The translations under genes were made by a program, and so were the position numbers. This document shows, piece after piece, positions 19,075 through 31,243 of a stretch of DNA of 44,721 nucleotides; within the stretch, counting starts at the first letter, position 1; each line of letters opens with the position of its first letter. The notes under the pieces are model-generated. The model ran no database searches, was not told the DNA's origin, and saw only the letters and a program-made list of their open reading frames with translations. The stretch comes from Glaciecola sp. (GTDB lineage Bacteria > Pseudomonadota > Gammaproteobacteria > Enterobacterales > Alteromonadaceae). Location: contig JAQXDG010000172.1 of assembly GCA_029251505.1 (NCBI GenBank), positions 1 to 44,721 of the forward strand. Direction: 5' to 3'.

Positions 19075-19614
19075 ATGCCACGCGTTAAAAAATCCAGAAA
19101 AGCAGGTCCAATAGGCATTGCCAACAGTTCCGATAAATACGGTAGTCATAAAACAAAATCAAAAACCCCTTCTACCGTAAAAAAAGATAACGGGCGACCA
19201 TCAGGCTCAAGAAACTCAGCCCCTAATACAGATAAAAAAGTCATTAACGGGCCGAAAAAAGATCCCCGTATTGGCAGTACCAAAAAGATTGAATTGACAC
19301 CAAGTAAGCAAAAATTAGTTGAACCTAAAGTTAAACGTTATGCGACACCAGCACAAGAGCTTGCTGCATTAGAAGTCGATGAGCGCTTAACCATGTTGAT
19401 CGATAAATATGATGACGACCAACACTTGAGTAAAGAAGAAAAGCAATACATGGAAGAAAAAATGGCGCGTCATCAAGTTTTATGTGATCTTTTAGGTATT
19501 AAAGACGAGGAAGACGAAAGCGAAATTGTCCGTCAAGTCAAACAGAAAGAAATTATCGCTGAAGATGATCCACTCAAGACATTTGAGTCTATTAATATTA
19601 ACGATTTTAAATAA
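19075..19614 (+). CDS. yihI: Der GTPase-activating protein YihI
   Basis: YihI stimulates the GTPase Der (EngA) and tunes 50S subunit assembly. The 179-aa protein has a basic, disordered N-terminal half rich in Lys/Ser/Pro, the conserved KKDPRIGS block, and an acidic helical C-terminal part (TPAQELAALEVDERL...LSKEEKQYMEEKM). The start is MPRVKKSRKAG; an in-frame ATG eight codons upstream lacks support. It follows the terminator at 18968-18997, so it has its own promoter and probably forms an operon with the DUF2489 gene 20 bp on. Confidence 0.88.
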   Translation: MPRVKKSRKAGPIGIANSSDKYGSHKTKSKTPSTVKKDNGRPSGSRNSAPNTDKKVINGPKKDPRIGSTKKIELTPSKQKLVEPKVKRYATPAQELAALEVDERLTMLIDKYDDDQHLSKEEKQYMEEKMARHQVLCDLLGIKDEEDESEIVRQVKQKEIIAEDDPLKTFESININDFK

Positions 19615-19634
19615 TAGAGTGTGGATTAAGTAGT

Positions 19635-20102
19635 ATGTTTATTGCTTTGGTAGTGTTAGGTATCGTGATAGTGGCTGGTTTGGCGTTTTATGCCGGTAAA
19701 TTATTATCACAACTTAATGAGCAAAAAGTAAAATTTGCTCAAGCCAAAGCGAAACAAGCAGAAGTTAGAGCGAAACGTATTGACAACATCATGATGTCTG
19801 TTCATACCATTGCCCTAGCCGTTGAGCAACAGCAGTGTGATTTATCAGAAGGGGTTATCCGCTTAACTAACTTGTTAGATGCTCTGCCAATAAACCCTGC
19901 CCCACACTTTTCTGATATTTACCCAAACATCTATCAACTGCATGCACAAATTTCTGATTTTGCGACGCATGAAGCTCGTTCTGCGTTAACCAAAAAAGCC
20001 CGTCGTGAACAGGATCTTGCTCGAGAAGCCATTGAGGCTAACTTTGAAAGCTCGATCATTGCTGAAGTTACCCTATTACGTGACTATCATCCTACTATTT
20101 AG
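19635..20102 (+). CDS. DUF2489 family membrane-anchored protein
   Basis: A 155-aa protein with one N-terminal transmembrane helix (about residues 2-25, MFIALVVLGIVIVAGLAFYAG) followed by a charged, probably coiled-coil stretch (26-50) and a helical soluble domain with the LLDALPINP region. It resembles the DUF2489 proteins that follow yihI in Vibrio and Shewanella-type genomes. Function unknown; the pairing with yihI suggests but does not prove a role in ribosome assembly. Confidence 0.75.
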   Translation: MFIALVVLGIVIVAGLAFYAGKLLSQLNEQKVKFAQAKAKQAEVRAKRIDNIMMSVHTIALAVEQQQCDLSEGVIRLTNLLDALPINPAPHFSDIYPNIYQLHAQISDFATHEARSALTKKARREQDLAREAIEANFESSIIAEVTLLRDYHPTI

Positions 20103-20204
20103 ACTTTTTTCCTAAGTAAAATATACATTTACACTACATTCGTTGCACAAGTCACGTTATACTAGTTGTCATAATTATCCCAAGCACAACGAAGTAAATA
20201 TAGT

Positions 20205-21113
20205 ATGTCAAATTACGATGTAAAAACATTTCAAGGAATGATCCAGGCGCTACAAGATTATTGGGCTCGCCAAGGATGTGTCATTATTCAACCATTAGAT
20301 ATGGAAGTCGGTGCTGGTACATTTCACCCGATGACATTTTTGCGTTCACTTGGACCAGAGCCTATTTCAAGTGCTTATGTTCAGCCTTGCCGTCGCCCGA
20401 CGGATGGTCGTTACGGTGACAACCCTAATCGCTTACAACATTACTATCAATTTCAAGTTATGCTCAAGCCCTCCCCTAAAGATATACAAGACTTGTATCT
20501 TGGTTCATTAAAAGAACTGGGGTTTGATCCGCTTGTACATGATATACGTTTTGTTGAAGATAACTGGGAATCCCCTACTCTAGGTGCTTGGGGCTTAGGA
20601 TGGGAAGTGTGGTTAAACGGTATGGAAGTCACCCAGTTCACCTATTTTCAGCAAGTCGGTGGGATTGAATGCAAACCTGTCACAGGCGAAATTACTTACG
20701 GCTTAGAACGTCTCGCTATGTATGTGCAAGGCGTTGATAGTATTTATGACTTAGTGTGGACGCATGGTCCAAATGGACCGGTTACCTATGGTGATGTATT
20801 CCATCAAAACGAAGTTGAACAAAGTGCGTATAACTTTGAGCACGCCGATGTCGATGCGTTATTTGCTGCATTTGATCAATCTGAAAAAGATGCGCTCAAT
20901 CTGATAGAGCACAATCTTCCTTTACCCGCTTATGAGCAAGTGATGAAAGCATCACATTCATTTAATTTACTTGATGCCCGACATGCTATCAGTGTAACTG
21001 AGCGTCAACGTTATATATTACGTGTTCGAACGTTAGCAAAAGCAGTTGCCGAAAGTTATTTTGCAGCACGTGAAGCACTTGGCTTTCCGATGTGTAACAA
21101 GGAGGCAAAATAA
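20205..21113 (+). CDS. glyQ: Glycine-tRNA ligase alpha subunit
   Basis: GlyQ is the catalytic alpha subunit of the alpha2-beta2 bacterial glycyl-tRNA synthetase. The 302-aa protein (E. coli 303) begins with the family sequence [19 protein letters not shown] and contains class II motifs in the [15 protein letters not shown] and [14 protein letters not shown] regions. The stop overlaps the glyS ATG by one base (TAATG), ensuring balanced subunit synthesis. Confidence 0.98.
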   Translation: MSNYDVKTFQGMIQALQDYWARQGCVIIQPLDMEVGAGTFHPMTFLRSLGPEPISSAYVQPCRRPTDGRYGDNPNRLQHYYQFQVMLKPSPKDIQDLYLGSLKELGFDPLVHDIRFVEDNWESPTLGAWGLGWEVWLNGMEVTQFTYFQQVGGIECKPVTGEITYGLERLAMYVQGVDSIYDLVWTHGPNGPVTYGDVFHQNEVEQSAYNFEHADVDALFAAFDQSEKDALNLIEHNLPLPAYEQVMKASHSFNLLDARHAISVTERQRYILRVRTLAKAVAESYFAAREALGFPMCNKEAK

Positions 21114-23185
21114 TGCGTACAGATACATTATTAATAGAATTGGGAACTGAAGAGTTACCACCAAAATCACTTAAATCATTAGCCACCGCATTTGCTGCTA
21201 ATATGCAAAAAGAAATCGATGACGCACAGCTGTCTTATAGTGCTGTCAATTGGTTTGCCAGCCCTCGTCGTTTAGCAGTACAAATTAGTGACTTGGCGTA
21301 TCAACAAGCAGATACCGTTGTTGAAAAACGCGGTCCAGCCGTCAGCGCAGCTTTTGCTGAAGATGGACAGCCCACCAAAGCCGCTATGGGTTGGGCTCGT
21401 GGCAATGGTATTGATGTTGCCGAGGCTCAGCGTTTAGTGACGGATAAAGGTGAATGGTTATTACATAAAGCCCAAGTCACAGGTCAAGCATTAGATGCCT
21501 TGATTGAAGGTATTGTTAATCGTTCTGTCGCAAAGCTCCCCATCCCTAAACCGATGCGTTGGGGAAGCAGTGATACCCAATTTATCCGTCCTGTACACAC
21601 GTTTACGGCAATGTACGGTGCTGATGTATTGCCAGCGACAGTTTTAGATATGCCATCCAATAATCTAATACAAGGTCACCGTTTTCATGGTCCTCGTACG
21701 TTTACCTTAACGCATGCAGATAATTATGAAGCGGCCTGTCGTGAACATTTTGTCGTCGCCAATTATGCAGTACGCCAAGCTAATATCGCTCAAGGTCTGA
21801 ATGATCAAGCTAAAGCCCTAGGATTAACCGCAGATTATAATGACGCATTATTAGAAGAAATAGCCTCATTAGTCGAATATCCTGTGGTATTGCAAGCCAG
21901 TTTTGAAGAGCGTTTTTTAGCTGTACCCAAAGAAGCGCTAATCTATACAATGAAAGATGACCAAAAATACGTACCTCTGTTAGACAGTGACGGTAATTTA
22001 TCTTCGACGTTCCTTTTTGTTAGTAACATTCAATCATCTGCGCCTGAGTATGTGATAGAAGGAAACCAAAAAGTGATTCGTCCACGTCTAGCTGATGCTG
22101 AGTTTTTCTTTAATACCGATAAGAAGCATTCATTGGCATCACGTTTAGATTCTCTTAATAGTATTTTATTCCAAAAGCAGCTGGGTACTTTGGCTGAAAA
22201 AGCCACACGTATTGAGCAAGTTGCCGGCTTTATTGCTCAGACAATTGGTGCGAATGCCGACCATGCTGCGCGTGCCGGTTTACTTGCTAAAACAGACTTA
22301 ATGACTGAAATGGTTATGGAGTTTCCTGATGTACAAGGTGTAATGGGTAAATACTATGCGTTGAATGATGGCGAAGATACCAGTGTTGCACAAGCCATTG
22401 CTGAGCAATATATGCCTCGTCATTCCGGTGATGCGTTGCCTTCTACGGATGTCAGTGCTGCTGTTGCCTTAGCCGATAAATTAGACACACTCGCCGGCAT
22501 TTTTGGTATTGGTATGTTACCTAAAGGTGATAAAGACCCCTTCGCCCTTCGCCGTGCAGCTATTGGTGTGTTACGTATAATTACTGAGCGTAGCTATAAT
22601 TTAGATGTACGCGAATTATTAGCATTTGCAGTCTCCACCTATGGCGACAAGTTGACGAATATCGACACATTAGATAATGCGGTTGAATTTGTTCTCGGTC
22701 GTTTCCGTGCGATGTATCAAGACCAAGGGATTGATACGGACGTGATCCAAGCCGTCAGTGCACGAAATGTTTCAAAACCGACAGATTTTGCAGCTCGTGT
22801 ACATGCCGTAGCCGCGTTTAAAACACTCCCCCAAGCCGAAGCCCTAGCTGCGGCTAATAAACGTGTTGCTAACATACTAGCGAAGAATGAAGTCATCGAC
22901 AATTCAAGCGTTGATGAAACATTACTAAATGAACCACAAGAACGTGATTTATATCAGCAAATTACCCAACAACAAGCTACAGTTAAGGTAGCGTTAGTTA
23001 CCAATGACTACACGTCCATTTTAACTTCATTAGCGCAGTTGCAAGATTCGGTTGATGCATTTTTCGATAACATTATGGTCATGAGTGATGATGCGTCATT
23101 ACGTCAAAACCGCTTAGCCTTATTGTTACAACTTCGTGCATTGTTCTTATCTACTGCAGATATTTCTGTTTTAGCGAACAAATAA
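21113..23185 (+). CDS. glyS: Glycine-tRNA ligase beta subunit
   Basis: GlyS supplies tRNA recognition, including a C-terminal anticodon-binding (DALR-like) domain (about residues 575-680). The 690-aa length matches the family (E. coli 689). It starts LLIELGTEELPPKSLK and has the HGPRTFTL and DPFALRRAAIGVLRI signatures. It is translationally coupled to glyQ; a lipoprotein gene follows 17 bp downstream. Confidence 0.97.
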   Translation: MRTDTLLIELGTEELPPKSLKSLATAFAANMQKEIDDAQLSYSAVNWFASPRRLAVQISDLAYQQADTVVEKRGPAVSAAFAEDGQPTKAAMGWARGNGIDVAEAQRLVTDKGEWLLHKAQVTGQALDALIEGIVNRSVAKLPIPKPMRWGSSDTQFIRPVHTFTAMYGADVLPATVLDMPSNNLIQGHRFHGPRTFTLTHADNYEAACREHFVVANYAVRQANIAQGLNDQAKALGLTADYNDALLEEIASLVEYPVVLQASFEERFLAVPKEALIYTMKDDQKYVPLLDSDGNLSSTFLFVSNIQSSAPEYVIEGNQKVIRPRLADAEFFFNTDKKHSLASRLDSLNSILFQKQLGTLAEKATRIEQVAGFIAQTIGANADHAARAGLLAKTDLMTEMVMEFPDVQGVMGKYYALNDGEDTSVAQAIAEQYMPRHSGDALPSTDVSAAVALADKLDTLAGIFGIGMLPKGDKDPFALRRAAIGVLRIITERSYNLDVRELLAFAVSTYGDKLTNIDTLDNAVEFVLGRFRAMYQDQGIDTDVIQAVSARNVSKPTDFAARVHAVAAFKTLPQAEALAAANKRVANILAKNEVIDNSSVDETLLNEPQERDLYQQITQQQATVKVALVTNDYTSILTSLAQLQDSVDAFFDNIMVMSDDASLRQNRLALLLQLRALFLSTADISVLANK

Positions 23186-23202
23186 AGGATCCATGCTGTA
23201 AT

Positions 23203-23658
23203 ATGCTTTCTCAAAAATTACGACTGGTAATGCTTGCCGCTGCGATCACTCTCAGCGGTTGCGCATCCAATGTAAACATCCGTGAATATTTTCCGGTTGT
23301 TTCGACCACAGCATCTATTAATTACGAAGCCTTATATTTACGCGGTATTTTTAATTGGTGGGAAGCCGAGCCAGCCTATAAAGTCATCTCTGGGACTGAT
23401 GGCTATTATGTTGACGTTAAATTAATTGCAGACGGACAGCCTTATGATTTTCGTTTCGCTGATAGTAATTATACAAGTGAACTTAATTGTGGTGCGGATA
23501 CACCCGACACACCTATAGCTCAAGGTCAAAAACATGATTTAGTATGTGTTTCAGGATCACACAACCTTCAGTTTATCCCATCAGAAACAGGTACTTATCG
23601 TTTTAAACTGCTGAATAATGGAAATCCTACACTATTAATTACACGAGTGGATTTTTAA
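23203..23658 (+). CDS. Lipoprotein with a possible immunoglobulin-like E-set (CBM48/pullulanase-type) domain
   Basis: A 151-aa protein with a clear lipoprotein signal: hydrophobic segment and lipobox LSGC with Cys20. The stretch LYLRGIFNWWEAEPAYKV, the later GYYVDVKLIADGQPYDFRFAD and the closing TGTYRFKLLNN follow the pattern of the E-set domain found in front of pullulanases and glycogen-branching enzymes. This suggests an envelope-bound glycan-binding or structural role; it is an inference from pattern only. Asp residues do not follow Cys20 (Ala-Ser do), so outer-membrane sorting is expected. It lies 17 bp after glyS and before a bidirectional terminator. Confidence 0.72.
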   Translation: MLSQKLRLVMLAAAITLSGCASNVNIREYFPVVSTTASINYEALYLRGIFNWWEAEPAYKVISGTDGYYVDVKLIADGQPYDFRFADSNYTSELNCGADTPDTPIAQGQKHDLVCVSGSHNLQFIPSETGTYRFKLLNNGNPTLLITRVDF

Positions 23659-23691
23659 TCCGCTATTCGTTTATTATTTTTAATTCATCAT

Positions 23692-23732
23692 AAAAAAAGC
23701 CTTCTACTGGTTTATCAATAGAAGGCTTTTTT
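23692..23732. terminator. Bidirectional terminator between glyQS-lipoprotein and gyrB
   Basis: AAAAAAAGCCTTCTA (23692-23706) and TAGAAGGCTTTTTT (23719-23732) form a stem around a 12-nt loop with A-tract and T-tract on either side, so it can serve both converging transcripts. Confidence 0.92.
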
Positions 23733-23774
23733 GTATCTTTCTTATGCAACTTTGCTCGTTACCGAGGGTATCAA

Positions 23775-27306
<3,532 letters not shown>

Positions 27307-27325
27307 AATAAATTCAAGTTGATGA

Positions 27326-28432
27326 CTAAAGACGCATTGGCATGATGACGTATAATGCCGAACTATCCATGGCGTCTTCAATGAGTGCACTAGCGTTTGA
27401 ATCCGATAAATTAAACTTAACATCATCAGTTTTTAATGCATTCATGACATCAATCAAATATGCCACGTTAAAGCCAATTTCAAGATCTTCACCTTGATAG
27501 TTAACATCTACAATTTCTTCTGCTTCTTCTTGCTCAGGGTTATTGGCGGTAATCTTCAACTCACCAGCAGATAAGTTTAATCGAACACCACGAAATTTTT
27601 CATTTGATAAAATAGATGCACGACTAAATGCTTTTTTCATTACGTCTTTATTCGCAATGACTGCTTTAGTGGTTTCTTTAGGTAATACACGACGGTGATC
27701 AGGAAAACGTCCATCAACCAATTTAGAAGTAAAAACAAAATCTGCAGACTTGACACTAATATGGTTAGAACCAATTTTGATTTTAACCGAACTATCATTT
27801 GATTCAATCAAGCGGTTAATTTCAAGTACACCTTTACGAGGAATAATCACTTGACGCACTGGAAGTGTATCCGTCGTATACGCTAAATTACATAACGCTA
27901 AACGGTGACCATCAGTCGCAACCGTACGAATATTGTTTTCTTCGGTTTCTAATGACATTCCATTTAAATAATAACGCACATCTTGCTGTGCCATAGCAAA
28001 GCTAGTGCTATCAATTAAATGCTTTAAATCACTTTGCGAAATAACAAACTCAACGTCTGCTTGCCAATCTTCTAAGTTTGGATAATCAGCTGCATTTAAA
28101 GTGGAAAGAGTATAACGCCCACGACCTGAACGGATTGTCGCTTTATTACCATCAACCTGAAACGTAATATCATTTCCGTCAGAAAGACCGCGACATATAT
28201 CTACTAATTTTTTAGCCGGGACAGTAATCTCACCTTCTTCATAACCTTCAGATGATAGGGCTAAATGAGAAATGAGTTCTACTTCTAAATCTGTTCCCGT
28301 TAAAGTCAACGTACCATCTTTTACGACTAATAAAATATTAGATAAAATTGGTAGAGTATGGCGACGTTCGATTGCGCCAGAAACTAATTGCAACGGTTGT
28401 AAAAATTGTTCACGGCTGATCGTAAATTTCAT
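27326..28432 (-). CDS. dnaN: DNA polymerase III beta subunit (sliding clamp)
   Basis: DnaN forms the dimeric ring clamp that tethers polymerase III. The 368-aa protein (E. coli 366) begins MKFTISREQFLQPLQLVSGAI and includes TLPILSNILL, TGTDLEVEL and the C-terminal MPMRL end, which forms part of the protein-binding pocket. It lies 51 bp after dnaA and 19 bp before recF on the same strand. Confidence 0.97.
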   Translation of the reverse strand: MKFTISREQFLQPLQLVSGAIERRHTLPILSNILLVVKDGTLTLTGTDLEVELISHLALSSEGYEEGEITVPAKKLVDICRGLSDGNDITFQVDGNKATIRSGRGRYTLSTLNAADYPNLEDWQADVEFVISQSDLKHLIDSTSFAMAQQDVRYYLNGMSLETEENNIRTVATDGHRLALCNLAYTTDTLPVRQVIIPRKGVLEINRLIESNDSSVKIKIGSNHISVKSADFVFTSKLVDGRFPDHRRVLPKETTKAVIANKDVMKKAFSRASILSNEKFRGVRLNLSAGELKITANNPEQEEAEEIVDVNYQGEDLEIGFNVAYLIDVMNALKTDDVKFNLSDSNASALIEDAMDSSALYVIMPMRL

Positions 28433-28483
28433 GGTCAGGATCTCATTGGCTGTAAGCGTTATTTCATTATGCCATTCTAATGC

Positions 28484-29905
28484 TTAAGAAGACAAAGTTC
28501 TAATTAAATTCTTATAGTCTTCCTTTATATCATGACTTTCTTCTTTTAACTGTTCGATTTTTCGACAAGCATGCAAAACAGTCGTGTGATCCCTACCCCC
28601 AAATCCATTGCCTATTTCAGGCAAACTGTGGTTAGTCAATTCCTTCGCTAGAGCCATCGCCATTTGTCTTGGACGCGCAACACTTCGACTTCGGCGTTTG
28701 GATAATATATCAGCAACTTTAATTTTGTAATAATCAGCGACTGTCTTTTGAATATTATCCACAGTAACTAATTTATCTTGTAACGCTAATAAATCACGTA
28801 ATGCTTCGCGAACAAAATCAATACTTATCTCACGGCCAGTAAAATTAGCATTAGCAATTACCCGATTTAAGGCACCTTCTAATTCACGTACATTTGTACG
28901 TAAACGTTTAGCGATAAAGAAGGCAACCTCATTGGGGAGTTTAATTTTATTTTCTTCTGCCTTGCGCATTAATATAGCAACACGAGTTTCTAATTCCGGA
29001 GGCTCAATAGCTATCGTTAAACCCCAACCGAACCGTGATTTAAGACGGTCTTCTACCCCTACAATTTCTTTAGGGTACTTGTCAGACGTAAGGATAATCT
29101 GTTGATTACCTTCTAACAAAGCATTAAATGTGTGAAAAAATTCTTCTTGTGAACGATCTTTGCCAGCAAAAAATTGGATATCATCAATCAATAATGCGTC
29201 GACTGAACGGTAATACCGTTTAAAATCATCAATCGCATTATTTTGTAATGCCTTAACCATGTCTTGAACGAAACGCTCAGAATGCATATAGACAATCTTG
29301 GCATTGGGCTTATTCGCTGCAATCCCATTCCCTACAGCATGTAACAAGTGAGTTTTACCTAAACCTGTTCCGCCATAAATAAATAAAGGATTATATGCAC
29401 CACCAGGATCATTTGCCACAGACGTAGCAGCAGCTCGCGCTAACTGATTTGACTTACCTTCAACAAAATTATCAAATTGGTAATTAGGATTAATATTACT
29501 TTTATATTGCGATACCATAGGCGGAGTATCTGCCGTCGCAGCAACAGAAACTACAGGCGCTTTTGGTTGAGTAGCGGCGGGCATACTAGTTTGGATTGAA
29601 GAATTGGAAACGCCTGAAGATAATGCCGTATTTGATTTATTTGAACGTTTGGCAAAGACATCCAAAATTAACTTAGGAGGCTCACCCGAGGCAGAATGAT
29701 ATTCACTTATTAAATGAGAAATTTGATTAAGGTATTTATCTCTGACCCAATCAAGCACAAAACGATTTGGTGCAAAAAGTGTGATGGCAACTAATTGTCC
29801 TTCTTCTAATTGCAAATCAGCCTGTAATGGTCTTATCCACATATTAAATTGCTGTGCGTCTAAATCAAGCGATAAACGCTCTAGACACTGCTCCCAAAGT
29901 TGCAT
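28484..29905 (-). CDS. dnaA: Chromosomal replication initiator DnaA
   Basis: DnaA binds DnaA boxes and melts oriC. The 473-aa protein has domain I (1-85, [11 protein letters not shown]...MWIRPLQ), a Ser/Ala/Pro-rich linker domain II (about 86-135), the AAA+ domain III with Walker [10 protein letters not shown] (178-186) and Walker B LLIDDIQF, and domain IV ending with the DnaA signature [20 protein letters not shown] precedes the ATG. The gene leads the leftward replication operon, and its promoter contains a DnaA-box-like sequence, indicating autoregulation. Confidence 0.98.
   Translation of the reverse strand: MQLWEQCLERLSLDLDAQQFNMWIRPLQADLQLEEGQLVAITLFAPNRFVLDWVRDKYLNQISHLISEYHSASGEPPKLILDVFAKRSNKSNTALSSGVSNSSIQTSMPAATQPKAPVVSVAATADTPPMVSQYKSNINPNYQFDNFVEGKSNQLARAAATSVANDPGGAYNPLFIYGGTGLGKTHLLHAVGNGIAANKPNAKIVYMHSERFVQDMVKALQNNAIDDFKRYYRSVDALLIDDIQFFAGKDRSQEEFFHTFNALLEGNQQIILTSDKYPKEIVGVEDRLKSRFGWGLTIAIEPPELETRVAILMRKAEENKIKLPNEVAFFIAKRLRTNVRELEGALNRVIANANFTGREISIDFVREALRDLLALQDKLVTVDNIQKTVADYYKIKVADILSKRRSRSVARPRQMAMALAKELTNHSLPEIGNGFGGRDHTTVLHACRKIEQLKEESHDIKEDYKNLIRTLSS
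28755..28763 (+). promoter_or_regulatory. DnaA box inside the dnaA coding sequence
   Basis: TTATCCACA is an exact consensus match in the codons for the domain III/IV boundary. It may titrate DnaA or be incidental. Confidence 0.4.
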
Positions 29906-29937
29906 ATCAACTCCTTTATAATTATTATCTGTGGCTA

Positions 29938-29965
29938 ATTATACGCCTATCCACAGTCCAAACAA
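29938..29965 (-). promoter_or_regulatory. dnaA promoter with a DnaA-box-like sequence in the spacer
   Basis: On the minus strand TTGTTT (29965-29960), a 16-bp spacer and a perfect TATAAT (29943-29938). The spacer holds TGTGGATAG (29955-29947), one mismatch from a DnaA box. Bound DnaA would block RNA polymerase, the classic autorepression arrangement. The 5' leader would be about 25 nt. Confidence 0.68.
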
Positions 29966-30307
29966 TAAATAATATAGCTTTATGTATTAAGCTATTGTAT
30001 TGATTGAGTTTTTACTTGTGGATAACATTTTACCATAAGCTATATATAGTCACTAAAATAGAAGGTAAAGGGATATTCAGGGGTGGAAACATGAATCATA
30101 AAGCGCATTAAAGATCAACGCTGTGGATAAAAACAAACGATGATAATTATCCAACGCAGGCAAATATTTGTGCACATAAAAACGAAATAAACAGTTAAAT
30201 TGTGGCTGAAGCGTATTTGGTTATGATGAAGATAATGGTTTAATATATACAAATAATAATGTTGATCATTTTCTGTGCGATTTATCTAATAAAGGGTGTA
30301 TTAAGCA

Positions 30308-30336
30308 TTGACAAAACGTGATTAGATCTCTATTAT
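30308..30336 (+). promoter_or_regulatory. rpmH operon promoter, stringent type
   Basis: A perfect TTGACA (30308-30313), an ideal 17-bp spacer and TATTAT (30331-30336), then the GC-rich discriminator TGCGCGTCC. This discriminator is typical of ribosomal promoters repressed by ppGpp/DksA. The leader to rpmH would be about 135 nt. Confidence 0.82.
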
Positions 30337-30479
30337 TGCGCGTCCTTTTACAGCGGTATTGATGAATTTCACGTCATTGGCTTAATCGAACCTATATTTA
30401 TATAGTGGTATATGTTCAGCCAGTAACAACATTTTTCACGCATTGTGTTTAACTAAACTATAAAGTAGAGACTTAGGTA

Positions 30480-30614
30480 ATGAAAAGAACATTTCAACCA
30501 AGCAATTTAAAACGCGCTCGTTCACATGGTTTCCGTGCTCGCATGGCAACTAAAAATGGTCGTAAGATCCTTGCAAATCGTCGTGCAAAAGGTCGCGCAC
30601 GTTTATCTGCATAA
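30480..30614 (+). CDS. rpmH: 50S ribosomal protein L34
   Basis: A 44-aa, highly basic protein reading [18 protein letters not shown]...RARLSA, almost identical to other L34 proteins. It begins the rpmH-rnpA-yidD-yidC operon; rnpA starts 24 bp after its stop. Confidence 0.97.
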   Translation: MKRTFQPSNLKRARSHGFRARMATKNGRKILANRRAKGRARLSA

Positions 30615-30638
30615 TCAAAGCACATAACGAGTATTAAA

Positions 30639-31001
30639 GTGGGTAACGTATCGTTCACTCGGGAGTTGCGGTTGTTAACTCCGGCCCACTTTAGTTATGT
30701 TTTTTCTGAAGCGGTACCCGCACCTTCGAAACACGTTACTATCCTCGCACGCATTAATTCACAAAATGACCATCCTCGGTTAGGCATAACTATTGCCAAA
30801 AATCGTGTAAAAAAAGCACACGACCGAAATAGATTAAAGCGCGTTATTCGAGAAAGTTTCCGTCATCACCAGCATTTTTTACCAAATGTTGATATTATCG
30901 TGATCGGAAAGAGTAATCTTGATACTCTTAGCAACCAAGAATTTAATGAACTGCTTAACACCCTATGGAAAAAGCTAAAAATACGCTGCGAAAAATCTTA
31001 A
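30639..31001 (+). CDS. rnpA: Ribonuclease P protein component (GTG start)
   Basis: RnpA is the protein cofactor of RNase P for tRNA 5' maturation. The 120-aa protein begins at GTG and contains [15 protein letters not shown] and the basic RNR signature [18 protein letters not shown]. The gene overlaps yidD by 37 bp, as is usual. Confidence 0.95.
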   Translation: MGNVSFTRELRLLTPAHFSYVFSEAVPAPSKHVTILARINSQNDHPRLGITIAKNRVKKAHDRNRLKRVIRESFRHHQHFLPNVDIIVIGKSNLDTLSNQEFNELLNTLWKKLKIRCEKS

Positions 31002-31234
31002 TTTTTCCATTTATAGCGCTGATTAGATTTTACCAAATCGCTATTTCTCCTTTTTTAGGCAGTAATTGTCGGTTTCATCCTACGTGTTCACAGTATGCGT
31101 TAGATTCATTTAAGACCTATGGATGGTTAAAAGGTGTTTGGTTATCTGGCCGTCGCATATTAAAATGTCATCCGTTTCATCCAGGTGGGATTGATCCCGT
31201 GCCTGATAACAATAAAAATCACAAACCTAAGTAA
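30965..31234 (+). CDS. yidD: Membrane protein insertion efficiency factor YidD
   Basis: The 89-aa protein has the YidD pattern: amphipathic N-terminus, [28 protein letters not shown] and the [25 protein letters not shown] block with three conserved cysteines. It assists YidC-dependent insertion at the inner membrane. It overlaps rnpA and lies 9 bp before yidC. Confidence 0.95.
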   Translation: MEKAKNTLRKILIFPFIALIRFYQIAISPFLGSNCRFHPTCSQYALDSFKTYGWLKGVWLSGRRILKCHPFHPGGIDPVPDNNKNHKPK

Positions 31235-31243
31235 GAGACCAAA

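Larger units (their letters stand above)
29906..30479. other. dnaA-rpmH intergenic region with DnaA boxes
   Basis: This 574-bp gap separates the leftward dnaA operon from the rightward rpmH operon. It contains two exact DnaA boxes in reverse orientation, TGTGGATAA at 30017-30025 and 30122-30130, the near-box in the dnaA promoter (29947-29955), several GATC sites, AT-rich stretches, and the rpmH promoter at 30308-30336. It is a secondary candidate for replication origin function, since gene orientation flips here, but its box density is lower than in the mnmG-side region. Confidence 0.6.

Noticed and set aside
30165-30180. TGTGCACATAAA as a further DnaA box in the dnaA-rpmH gap
   Set aside because: It does not fit TTATnCACA on either strand without an inserted base.
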